This document shows, in pieces, positions 42,701-50,643 of a DNA stretch of 64,000 nucleotides. The notes beneath the pieces are model-generated. The model was not told the origin of the DNA and ran no database searches. It saw only the letters and a program-made list of their open reading frames with translations. The stretch is taken from assembly GCA_020831625.1 (NCBI GenBank), contig JAFIGD010000018.1, forward strand, positions 1-64,000, read 5' to 3'. Origin of the DNA: Verrucomicrobiota bacterium. Lineage in GTDB: Bacteria; Verrucomicrobiota; Kiritimatiellia; SS1-B-03-39; UBA6053. The translations under genes were made by a program, and so were the position numbers. How positions within the stretch are numbered: the stretch's first letter is position 1; every line of letters starts with the position of its first letter.

Positions 42701-42799
42701 AACGGTATGCAGGAGATCAGCGTCACTGCGGACCCGGCGTTGACCGGGGATGACAACAGGATCTTTTGGCGGCTCCAGGTGTCGGAGGTGTTCGAGTGA
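39764..42799 (+). CDS. Secreted beta-helix protein with C-terminal LamG-like module
   Basis: About 1011 residues. The start at 39764 gives a long signal peptide (core KAVLLLLGHLMVSGSVAFAA). The mature part begins DIHVDGGGGGSGDGSVDAPF, then VYRERVKPPRGG and a beta-helix (NVFEFNGSGGIQGLGHNGVV, NNLIMDSGRGGLHF). From about residue 690 a LamG-like module (FIQFDYFHTDS, INLHMAGASG, QPDTWYRFTLL, FDLQVQSL) closely resembles the PEP-CTERM protein at 10107. A calcium-site-like DDADGDGVPNLYKYVFGG and a final small beta domain complete it. It shares its N-terminal design with the cytoplasmic protein just upstream. Likely an extracellular glycan-active enzyme; family unassigned. Confidence 0.78.
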   Translation: MHRTPVSPPAPPRSIGPAAWTTSVSSGRKAVLLLLGHLMVSGSVAFAADIHVDGGGGGSGDGSVDAPFLTIQEAADVAQPGDTILVAAGVYRERVKPPRGGTAESPITYKAKAGEKVVITGLDLWNPTWVPDTGNVFSAIPDEALFQDDQYVDGGNPYRIATVETSNMVGRNHTHTLSLGHVVVDGVMWEEMGRKEDMRTRIRSWWCDLNTGRIYMHFPGNNPSAHQVEITTRRGVFRPHLRGLGHIVVDGFIMEYCANQFPHQFWSTDATHQSGLIGTRAGHHWTIRNCLFRRAKSIAMSVGRGGTASGVDNEVPKQLPPPIAQIGFHLIENNVFEFNGSGGIQGLGHNGVVVSNNYFRNNNYLQHQSHETGCIKFHLTNDAVVEGNRFEKNNCVAVWYDNTVRRSRISGNLIHGSRGPGISGDGIFLEMLEEGAGNEIIVDNNVIIGVQRHGIYTHDASHSIITNNLIMDSGRGGLHFRDQSNTRKGNCHNHWIHNNLILRNQSPIQLPVDWGDSAYNNQSDFNVFWPASERFAVTTHGDAGGNRNHMMAAILDAWENAGSIPPDLNGLEWETPGSILGYWTNLAQWRAIRENDLNSVYADIHRLHYDPNTFTLTIETDQAPLLAGAPSVPEVNSDYWGNPIGEYAKAGPFQNLAAGLNILQLWPDYENAIPESNPEDTLTAWRVTGETVASTVPFGLERRADYLGVTLKDGTGYVTGIERPLSISAGAPLFIQFDYFHTDSALNSGLQLSNGSQRGINLHMAGASGAPALNEAGSWTTLNAVLQPDTWYRFTLLIHPLVSAIHTFDLQVQSLDPAVSLHKVFPSLRFQTEVESLNTLKFHFNLPAGTDGGEYHLGNLVVSGYRSGLESPFKTWLAAYRDVGERDPDTGRLLDDADGDGVPNLYKYVFGGEIGIHNRNPASEKVEYVWENGSFILSRRTISIEDTEQVLGYSLDLQTWTDVSLTPPLSPGVSLGADVNGMQEISVTADPALTGDDNRIFWRLQVSEVFE

Positions 42800-42923
42800 A
42801 CGGGGAATATCCCGCTTGTAATCCTCCGGGAGATGTATTAGCCTGAATCAAAGTTTTTATTTATTGTTAAGTGAGCATTCAGTTACCGACAGCATCAGGC
42901 CGATTATTTTGAATCCTTCTCGC

Positions 42924-45900
42924 ATGAAAGCACTCGAACCCCGAAAATCCGGCTCCGCTCTGCTTATCACCCTGCTGGTGGTGAGCCTGCTGCTGGTGAT
43001 GGTGCTCTCGTTTACAGCCTACGTTCGAATGGAGTTGCGAACAGCTTCGAACAGAATGACTTTGATCCAGGCTCAGTCAAACGCCAGACTGGGGATGAAT
43101 CTCGCTCTGGCCCAACTGCAGAAGGCGGCCGGGCCGGATCAGCGGGTGACCGCCCGGGCGGAAATTCTGGACGCCGACCCGGGCAGCCCGGCGGTGACAG
43201 GTGTCACCCAACCGTTCTGGACCGCGGTCTGGCACACCGGTGCCGCCGGCCTGGATGTTGTCGACAGCGGCACCCCGCAGCGTCAAATCAGCCTCGGCTC
43301 CACCACGCCCACACGCGCGGAAAAATCCGCCTCCGCAACCTGGCTGGTCTCCAATCCCGATCCCGCCGCGCCGCTTGATCCCGCCACGTGGACCGGCGCC
43401 CATCCCTCCGCCGTCACGCTGGCGAAAAATCTGGGTGTCGATGAACTCGACGTGGCCGTGCCGCTGGTTGGGGTTCCCAACGGCCGCTACGGCTACTGGG
43501 TTTCCGATGAAGGCGTGAAGGCCAAGGTGAACCTGACAGCCTCCACGTTCAATTCCGATGATGCCGCGTTGAGCCAGTTGCACCTGTGGAGTGCTCATGC
43601 GCTGCCCATGCATACCATCCTGCCCGTGAACACGCAGGAGGACTTCCGCACAACCCCGCCCGGCGAGCTTGGCAAGGTGCAGAGCCATGCCAGTCTGGCT
43701 TTCCTGTCCACACTCGACACCCCGTTGGTACTGAACACTTACAGCCCGGATATCACGACCCACAGTTACGGTGTGCTTTCCGATGTCCGCCGCGGCGGTC
43801 TGAAAATAGATCTCACCGCCGCCTTCGAGGATGAAAGCAATTTCAACACCTTTGCCGACACCTACGGCAACGGCGACCGCAGTCTTTACCGTTCCGGGCT
43901 GAATCTTCCCAACGACGGGCCGCTCTGGTATTCGCTCTTTTATTTTTATAACACGTACAAGTCGGTGATGCCCACGCCCCCGGGCCTGTCGCCGAACGCG
44001 GATCATGCGCCGAGGTCGGGGATCGATATCGCCAACCCGCCGTACACGCTGACCCCCCGGGGGTATCGGATCCGTTATCCAAACGCCTCGAATCCGACGT
44101 TTTTAAACGGCCCGCTTCCCATCGTGATCGCCTACCGGGTGGATGTCGCAATCTCGAGTTATCAGGACGGTGCGGGAAACTGGCGACTGCAATTACACTA
44201 TTATCCCCAACTGGTCGTCCATAATCCTTACAGCGTGGCGTTGAGCTTGCCGGATTTCTGGATCCGGAAAGGATTGAATGCGTTTCGCCACACGGAACTT
44301 AACCTCACCGTGGGGGACACCGTGCTGGATTCGATAAATATTAATCAGAATTTGACCGGTGGACGGTTCGGGCTCCGTACGGAGCCAGGAGCGATGGACA
44401 GCTTGCAGCCGGGCGAAATACGGGTGTTCGCTCTTGACGAGGATATACGGAAACCCTCCGTTCGGGAAGCGGGAAACTTCAGGGCGTTGAAATCGGCGGG
44501 GGATGAGAACGTCTCGGCCGATTTTTATCAATATGTCCAACTGACCGATGAATTCGAAGGGACGATGAATGGTGATGACCTCGTGAAAATGGCGCTGTCC
44601 GGATATGGGCACCGCCCGGAGGGAGACAGCGTAAGGGTGGGTTATATGGATTATCAGGTGGGACCGGAGGAAATCAGCTGGCCGCTCAGGAGTAGCGGAC
44701 GCTACGGGATGGTCCCGGTCGAAGCGTTCGCATCCCCTTTCGTGCCCGGCGTGTGGACCGACCGCCCTGTTTCGGCTTTGGTCACGCCACACCGCGTGCT
44801 GGGCTTTTTCGCCCGCCGCAAAGGATTATCCGCTTCAAATTCGCCCGACACGTATACCCACGGCGCCGTCGGTGTTCCGGTCTTCATCGGAAACTCATCG
44901 GTGGTGACCCCCTTTGAGGATGAGAGTTCGACCCAATGGATGGAGGTGTTTCTTTCCCCACTCGGCAGCTTGTATACGGACAGCCAAACCGACATCAACA
45001 CCTTGCCAAGCGGGGAAACAAGCTGGGGCGACCACAGCGTGGGGGAGGAGGTCAGCACGATCGCCCACCGCCATATTCTGCGGGACATCCCCAGTCAGCC
45101 GCTCGTTTCCCTGGGCCAGTTTATGCACATGCCCGTGTACAGATTCATAGATGGGACGGCGATCCATAATCATCTAAAAACGGGGTCCATGTTTACGGGC
45201 GGCTCGGTCATTCCGGTCAACATCCCCGCCGAAAAAACAGCGCTTGTCCGGGAGTGGGATAATCAATTCAATCAGCGACTGTATATGGACGACAGCTTTC
45301 TTGCCAATGAGGCGCTTTTCGACCGGTTTTTTCTCTCCACGGTCCCCCCCGCGCATTTGCAGAGTCTTGACAACCCGCCCGCCTACTGGACGCAGTTCAA
45401 CGCGGCGAACAGCGGCCCCCGGCTGACGGATGTGTCCACCCCGTTTTTGAATACCCGTATGAAACCCTATTTAAGGGAAGGTCCGGCCCCCGCGTTGGCG
45501 GATTTGCGCGATCCGGAACAGGCGGCGGCACACCTCATGCTGGATGGCGCGTTTAACATCAACTCCACCTCGGTCCCCGCGTGGAGGGCGCTGCTTTCGA
45601 GTCTGTCGGGCAACCGCCTCGGGATCTGGAACGCGACGGGAGGGACGATGGCCGTCCTGGACGGCACGTCGGTGGAGGACACGAATCCGATTCCCCGCTT
45701 CTGGTCGGCGTCCAGCTCGGGCACGCCCAACGCTGCGTGGGACGGCCTGCGGGTGTTGACCGATGCCGAAATCAACGATCTGGCCGAACAGATTGTCAAA
45801 CAGGTGAAGACCCGCGGACCTTTCCTCTCCATGGGCGATTTTCTGAACCGACGGCTGGGAACCGAGAGCAGCGCGGTCACCCGGGCGGGCGCTCTGCAGG

Positions 45901-46364
45901 CCGCGATCGACAACACCTCGCCGGATATTAATCAGGCGGCCAAGGCCCGAGGCACGGATGTCACGATGACAGGGGGGAGACCTCCGGTCATTCCGGGAAA
46001 TCTCCGGGACGCGGCCGGGCGCACCCTCAATACCGCCATTGGCATACCCGGTTACCTTATGCAGCAGGATCTTGTGCAGGCCTTTTCCGCGGTGATGACC
46101 GCCCGGTCGGACACCTTTGTGATCCGCAGCTACGGGGAATTCGCCGGCACGGCCGCCGGGGAGCCGACGAAGGCCTGGCTGGAGGCTGTCGTCCAGCGCA
46201 CGCCCGACTACATTGACCCGTCCGACAGCCAATTAGCCGCGGCGGGGAATGCCACTTCTCCTTACAACAGCGACGGCAGCGCCAATGTCGGGGCTGTTAA
46301 TCTCCAGTTTGGCAGAAGATACAAAATCGTCCAGTACCGATGGCTCAAACCTCATGAACTCTAA
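42924..46364 (+). CDS. Verru_Chthon cassette protein A-like
   Basis: About 1146 residues. The short basic N-terminus, one membrane span (ALLITLLVVSLLLVMVLSFT) and NARLGMNLALAQLQKAAGPD are the signature of Verru_Chthon cassette protein A, a very large pseudopilin-like protein known from Verrucomicrobia (family recalled, not searched). The rest is a long beta-rich extracellular region with no recognised motif. The usual cassette partners B, C and D, which have short prepilin-like starts, are not visible beside it. The start at 42924 was chosen because the span follows directly; the longer frame uses a TTG. The next gene overlaps its stop by 11 bp, so the two are probably co-translated. Confidence 0.78.
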   Translation: MKALEPRKSGSALLITLLVVSLLLVMVLSFTAYVRMELRTASNRMTLIQAQSNARLGMNLALAQLQKAAGPDQRVTARAEILDADPGSPAVTGVTQPFWTAVWHTGAAGLDVVDSGTPQRQISLGSTTPTRAEKSASATWLVSNPDPAAPLDPATWTGAHPSAVTLAKNLGVDELDVAVPLVGVPNGRYGYWVSDEGVKAKVNLTASTFNSDDAALSQLHLWSAHALPMHTILPVNTQEDFRTTPPGELGKVQSHASLAFLSTLDTPLVLNTYSPDITTHSYGVLSDVRRGGLKIDLTAAFEDESNFNTFADTYGNGDRSLYRSGLNLPNDGPLWYSLFYFYNTYKSVMPTPPGLSPNADHAPRSGIDIANPPYTLTPRGYRIRYPNASNPTFLNGPLPIVIAYRVDVAISSYQDGAGNWRLQLHYYPQLVVHNPYSVALSLPDFWIRKGLNAFRHTELNLTVGDTVLDSININQNLTGGRFGLRTEPGAMDSLQPGEIRVFALDEDIRKPSVREAGNFRALKSAGDENVSADFYQYVQLTDEFEGTMNGDDLVKMALSGYGHRPEGDSVRVGYMDYQVGPEEISWPLRSSGRYGMVPVEAFASPFVPGVWTDRPVSALVTPHRVLGFFARRKGLSASNSPDTYTHGAVGVPVFIGNSSVVTPFEDESSTQWMEVFLSPLGSLYTDSQTDINTLPSGETSWGDHSVGEEVSTIAHRHILRDIPSQPLVSLGQFMHMPVYRFIDGTAIHNHLKTGSMFTGGSVIPVNIPAEKTALVREWDNQFNQRLYMDDSFLANEALFDRFFLSTVPPAHLQSLDNPPAYWTQFNAANSGPRLTDVSTPFLNTRMKPYLREGPAPALADLRDPEQAAAHLMLDGAFNINSTSVPAWRALLSSLSGNRLGIWNATGGTMAVLDGTSVEDTNPIPRFWSASSSGTPNAAWDGLRVLTDAEINDLAEQIVKQVKTRGPFLSMGDFLNRRLGTESSAVTRAGALQAAIDNTSPDINQAAKARGTDVTMTGGRPPVIPGNLRDAAGRTLNTAIGIPGYLMQQDLVQAFSAVMTARSDTFVIRSYGEFAGTAAGEPTKAWLEAVVQRTPDYIDPSDSQLAAAGNATSPYNSDGSANVGAVNLQFGRRYKIVQYRWLKPHEL

Positions 46365-47205
46365 CCTCATTTTATTTTTCATGCACTTCATTCTGCACCG
46401 CCTGTTTCGGCTTGCTCCGGCTCTGGTTGCCGACATGAAAACATCGGCGGCCCTCCGCCCGCTTTTGGCTCAAGGGGGGGGGGGGAATCGGCGGGCGCGT
46501 CCGGTCCTGGCAGGGGTTTTGCTGGTTTTGGGCATGACACCCGCTGTATTCGCGCAACCCCAGGGCGACAGCGGCGGCGTGCATTTTCGCACGCTGGGCT
46601 GGGGCGTGGCGAGCGCCGACCTGTACTATTTTGTGGACGGAGAGGATGTCGGCGTGAGAATCTTCGATTCCGTGCGCTCCGGGTTCCACGCGTATCCCAA
46701 AGAAGGAAAAATCAGCTTTTATCGAATTGTCAAACATGACGATGACACCCTTGAACGCGTCATCGTGGCTCAGGGAGATTTGACCGGCACCGGGCCGACA
46801 CCGCTGCTCATCCTGACCAAGAGCAAGACGGACCCGGATAAACTGACTGTGAACGTGATCGCGGATGATTTGGCGGCCTTTCCGGAGCGGACCTGTCGTT
46901 TTGTCAATTTCACGCCGGTCGAAATCGGAGTCACCGTGGGGCCGCAAATAGACACCGTTCCCCCGGGAGGCATACGGTTAGTGGATACAAATCTGGAAGA
47001 GGACGAACGCACCCGCTACGTCACGGCGTTTGTGTCGGTAAGCGACGATCAACTCTTCCTGACTTACAACAATTGGGTGTTTCGTCCCGGTCAGCGTGTC
47101 ATGGTGCTTATCCACGTGGATAAAGATGGTCAACCCAGGGTTCTCCGTCTCGTGGACGCCGTGGCGCAGCTCAAGGCACTGCGCCCCCCGGATGATTCCC
47201 GCTGA
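46354..47205 (+). CDS. Exported protein of unknown function with 12-G tract, partner of Verru_Chthon protein A
   Basis: About 283 residues from the ATG at 46354, which lies inside the end of the preceding gene; ATGs at 46381 and 46435 are alternatives. A hydrophobic segment (RPVLAGVLLVLGMTPAVFAQ) follows an unbroken run of twelve G bases (46474-46485, encoding four glycines). The mature part is a beta-rich domain (FRTLGWGVASADLYYF, RFVNFTPVEIGVTVGP, IPPGG-like TVPPGGIRLVD). I do not recognise the family. Because the G-run sits between start codon and export signal, gain or loss of one G would switch off the exported protein. Confidence 0.65.
   Translation: MNSNLILFFMHFILHRLFRLAPALVADMKTSAALRPLLAQGGGGNRRARPVLAGVLLVLGMTPAVFAQPQGDSGGVHFRTLGWGVASADLYYFVDGEDVGVRIFDSVRSGFHAYPKEGKISFYRIVKHDDDTLERVIVAQGDLTGTGPTPLLILTKSKTDPDKLTVNVIADDLAAFPERTCRFVNFTPVEIGVTVGPQIDTVPPGGIRLVDTNLEEDERTRYVTAFVSVSDDQLFLTYNNWVFRPGQRVMVLIHVDKDGQPRVLRLVDAVAQLKALRPPDDSR
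46474..46485 (+). repeat. Homopolymer run of 12 G in the 5' part of a gene
   Basis: Twelve consecutive G bases follow CAA and precede AATCGG. This is the longest G-run in the window; others reach seven or eight. Tracts of this length are classic slipped-strand phase-variation sites but are also prone to sequencing error. Confidence 0.95.
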
Positions 47206-47252
47206 TACGCCTGTCCGTTTTTACAACTTTCCCGGATTACAGAAAGGACCCC

Positions 47253-50200
47253 ATGAAGATTAAACAACATCGGATACTGTCGACGCTGATTCTGTGCATG
47301 TGCCATACCGCCCGCTTTGCGGTTTTTGCAGGGACGGAGCCCCTGTTCAGTGAGCGGAGGGATGAGGAAAGCGTCACCCGTCTGGCCCGCCGTTTTTTCT
47401 CGTTTATCGATTTGGAGCGCGATGAACTTGCCTCCGTGCGGAGCGCATACGGGGAATCGGCCTGGCTTGAGGCGCTGGAGGCTTATCGGGATTTCTTTTT
47501 TGAACGCTTAACGGAAATGGACGAACAGCACTGGGGCTGGATGTGGGGGTATGATAATCTCAGCAGGAACTGGGCGGATCCTGAAGTGCCCCCAAGAGCT
47601 GAACAGTGGGCGGACGGGGACCGGGGGCTTCCGGGCGAAATCGACTGGAGCGGATTCGGGATGCATCCGGATCAGGAGTTTCACTCACTGCTGCGCGCCT
47701 ATCTTGCCACCGGAGAAGAGCGGTTTTTGCACACGTGGGCCGATGTGACGGATGACTGGACTCTGCGGGATTCCCGCTGGCCGAATTTAGCGGCCGCCGA
47801 CCTGAAAGACGCTGATTTCAGCGGTATGAGTTTAAATTCGCGGCTTTATGTGTTGCGGGCTGTCGGCATCAAAGCGCCCGGGGGAGGCCGGGAGGTTCCG
47901 GCGACCACTCTGGCCCGTTATCTCTTGCGGCTGGTGGTGGACCAGCAGCCGCACACCGTTCCGTATCTCCGGTCGAATCCGCAGAACTGGACCACGCTGG
48001 GGGCGACGGGTATGTTGGTCTCCGGAGTTCTGTTGGACCGGCTGGGATTCAAGCCGGGAGAACGGTACACCCGGGAGGGATTGCGTCTTGTCGAATCCCA
48101 GGGAGCCACTCAACAGTTGCCGGACGGCGTGGATCAGGAACAGAATCTGCACTACATGAAACATTATGTGGAATACACCACCGGACCGGTTTCGGGCCTG
48201 ATCAGGGATCTGTATCCGGATCTCCGCCCGGAAGCGTGGCTGGAGGAACTGGAGCATCACGGAAACCTGCGCATGCAATTCGCCCTGCGCATGTTGACTC
48301 CGCGCGGGCGTTACAGCCCCGGAAACCGCCGGGACACCCGGGACCGGGCCGGGGAGGCCTATCGCGCAATGCACCATGCCCCCGCGGTTTTGGAGAATGA
48401 AAACAACCGCCGCATTCTCGATTTAACCTGGGGCAGGGACACCCCGCAGCCTGATTTCAATTCCGAAGCGTATCCCTTCGGCGGTTTTTACAATCTGCGA
48501 AGCGGTTGGGGCAGACAGGATCAACAAGGGTATCTGTTTACCTCTCCGCAACCCGCGAATTCGACCTGGCGCACCCGGCGGGGGAACAATGTGTTCACCC
48601 TCAGCGCCTTTGATCAGGAGCTTATCGTGGCCCGTCAGGTGGGCACATACGATGAGGTGCATTCGCCGGTGCGGGTGAACGACCGTCAGCAGGATTTTCA
48701 TGCGGTGATTCCCGCCTGGGAGCATCGACACCGCATGACCACCGCCTGGGATCAGCCCGCCGACGGACGCTGGCACGATTCCGAACGCTTCGCTCTGGCG
48801 GAGACGACCTACGCCGGTCCTTTCGAGGACATGGACGGAGAGATTTCCCACCGCCGGAAAATTGTTTTTCTGAAAGAGCCGGGTGTCTGGATTGTGCTGG
48901 ATCATCTTCGGGCGGCGGATGAAGAGCGCAGAACGTTTACGCAGGAATGGGTGTTGCCCGTGCAGCCTGTCAACCCGGGCCGGGCGGGGGCGGATTACAA
49001 GGCGTTCACCTTTGACAGCATCCGTCTTGATGAGGCGGAACAGGTGATCGCCACGGAGGATGAGGGCATGGCCAATCTGACGTTTCTTCAAATCGGCACT
49101 GGGCCCTTGCGTTTTGAAAAGCGGGAGGTTGAGGTGGAGGATGGGGGATGGTACCGTCCGAAACTTTCCAACTTCGGTTTGATCCGAACCCATGTGGAGG
49201 GCGGGCGCGACACACGGCTGATTTCCGTGATCTATCCGCGTCCCGAAGGCGTGGAGGGGTTTGCCTCCGCAGTTCCGGTGATCGAAAACCGCGAAGAGGC
49301 CGGGGAGGTTCTCGGCGGTTCGGTTGCAATGCCGGACGGCACGCGCATTGAATTCCGCGACCGGGGGAACGGTCCGGCGGTCATGACGGTGGCGGGACAT
49401 CGTATCGAGGCGGAATCGGCGCTGGTCGTGACCGCGCCCGACGGCGGGAAGAGCGGATTGATTTTTGGCGCCGCCTCCATGGAGGCTCCGGATTTTGAGT
49501 TTACGATCGGTGAGGAGGGCTTTCTGGATGCGATCCCGATTCACCGCCCGATTCAACCGGTTCGCATTGACCCGGCTCAACCGGTTTTCCACGATACGCT
49601 CACGGTGCGGTTACGGAGTGACAGTGAAGGGGTGGAGATCCGGTATACCCTGGACGGCACGGAGCCGACGCCCGCTGCCACCCTCTATGAAGAACCGTTT
49701 GTTTTGGAGGGAGATGCCGTGGTGAAGGCGAGGGCTTTCAGACCGGGCGTGGATGAGGTTTCGGATGTGATGAGCGGCACCCATGCCACCGGAATCTCCA
49801 GAGCCTTCTTTGAAAAGCGCCCGCTGCGGGCCGCGGAGCGTGTGGAAACGGCTCAGCCCGGCCTGCGGTCCGCCCGTTATGAAGGGAACTGGCAGGAGCT
49901 GTTCACCGGTCTCGACCGTTTGTCTCCGGTGGGGGAGGCGCGCGCGGAGGGATTGTTTGATCCGGCTCCGGGGCGGATGGACATTCCCTTTGCCCTCCGT
50001 TACACCGGGTACATCCAGGTGTCCGAACCGGGGATCTATACGGTTCAGGCTCCCGAAGAGTTGATTTTAAATTCGATCATGGGCGGATATGAGCTTCGGA
50101 TCTTTGTTGGAGAGAAGGAGTGGTATCCCTCCACCCGCCGCCATGCCTTTGGTCTTTGGACGATAGGCCTGGAGAAAGGGCTGCACCCGCTGAGAGTGGA

Positions 50201-50327
50201 TTACGTGGATTTCCGGGGAGACACCCCCGAGCGTTATAACCGGCCCGGATTCAACGACCTGATTTGGACCGGGGACGCTCCAGAGGTGCGCATATCCGGT
50301 CCCGGAACCGTGGAGTTTCGTCAATAA
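47253..50327 (+). CDS. Secreted heparinase II/III-like polysaccharide lyase with CHB_HEX_C and PA14-like domains
   Basis: 1024 residues. After the signal peptide (ending near AVFAG), the helical toroid contains NPQNWTTLGATGML at about 245, and the beta region begins at PFGGFYNLRSGWG. A chitobiase-type domain with IRYTLDGTEPTP (about 769-834) and a PA14-like domain (about 865-1015) follow. It is a full-length paralogue of 1942-5253, but the two are diverged in the toroid, so they may cut different linkages. AAAGGA lies just upstream of the ATG. Short pieces of this gene recur as a scar at 37697-37740. Beta-elimination of a uronic-acid glycan is the family activity; the substrate is not readable. 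Confidence 0.82.
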   Translation: MKIKQHRILSTLILCMCHTARFAVFAGTEPLFSERRDEESVTRLARRFFSFIDLERDELASVRSAYGESAWLEALEAYRDFFFERLTEMDEQHWGWMWGYDNLSRNWADPEVPPRAEQWADGDRGLPGEIDWSGFGMHPDQEFHSLLRAYLATGEERFLHTWADVTDDWTLRDSRWPNLAAADLKDADFSGMSLNSRLYVLRAVGIKAPGGGREVPATTLARYLLRLVVDQQPHTVPYLRSNPQNWTTLGATGMLVSGVLLDRLGFKPGERYTREGLRLVESQGATQQLPDGVDQEQNLHYMKHYVEYTTGPVSGLIRDLYPDLRPEAWLEELEHHGNLRMQFALRMLTPRGRYSPGNRRDTRDRAGEAYRAMHHAPAVLENENNRRILDLTWGRDTPQPDFNSEAYPFGGFYNLRSGWGRQDQQGYLFTSPQPANSTWRTRRGNNVFTLSAFDQELIVARQVGTYDEVHSPVRVNDRQQDFHAVIPAWEHRHRMTTAWDQPADGRWHDSERFALAETTYAGPFEDMDGEISHRRKIVFLKEPGVWIVLDHLRAADEERRTFTQEWVLPVQPVNPGRAGADYKAFTFDSIRLDEAEQVIATEDEGMANLTFLQIGTGPLRFEKREVEVEDGGWYRPKLSNFGLIRTHVEGGRDTRLISVIYPRPEGVEGFASAVPVIENREEAGEVLGGSVAMPDGTRIEFRDRGNGPAVMTVAGHRIEAESALVVTAPDGGKSGLIFGAASMEAPDFEFTIGEEGFLDAIPIHRPIQPVRIDPAQPVFHDTLTVRLRSDSEGVEIRYTLDGTEPTPAATLYEEPFVLEGDAVVKARAFRPGVDEVSDVMSGTHATGISRAFFEKRPLRAAERVETAQPGLRSARYEGNWQELFTGLDRLSPVGEARAEGLFDPAPGRMDIPFALRYTGYIQVSEPGIYTVQAPEELILNSIMGGYELRIFVGEKEWYPSTRRHAFGLWTIGLEKGLHPLRVDYVDFRGDTPERYNRPGFNDLIWTGDAPEVRISGPGTVEFRQ

Positions 50328-50403
50328 ACCGGTCACACCGTATCCCTGAACCGCCCGCCGGGGTGCATGAACTGTGCCTGTTGTTCCGGGAACCGAAGGT
50401 GCC

Positions 50404-50546
50404 TGCCGACACAATCAATTGATAACGGCAGCTCGACGTACACACTCGACCGGATGGTTCTGATACCCGAACCGGGCACGTTGACGTTGGTGGGTCTTGC
50501 GGGCTTGGGACAGCTGGCCTCCAGGCTGAAACGCCTCAGATCCTGA
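50404..50546 (+). pseudogene. Remnant of a PEP-CTERM gene (C-terminal tail only)
   Basis: One frame reads SIDNGSSTYTLDRMVLIPEP and continues GTLTLVGLAGLGQLASRLKR up to a TGA at 50544-50546. This is a complete PEP-CTERM sorting tail with the end of the preceding domain. Upstream of about 50404 the frame loses protein-like character and no signal peptide is found in any frame, so only the 3' end of a gene remains. A strong hairpin terminator follows at 50569. Confidence 0.7.
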
Positions 50547-50568
50547 TCCGGCCGTTTGAGCTTCCACG

Positions 50569-50598
50569 AAAACCCGGTTTAAAAAACCGGTTTTTTTT
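50569..50598. terminator. Hairpin terminator after the PEP-CTERM remnant
   Basis: AAAACCCGGTTT and AAACCGGTTTTTTTT form a stem with a three-A loop and one unpaired C, followed by eight T. The A-run on the other side makes it potentially bidirectional, which would also serve the minus-strand gene ending at 50644. Confidence 0.75.
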
Positions 50599-50643
50599 GT
50601 CAGGAAAATGGAACGGTTGACAAGATACCGAATCCGTGAGGGT

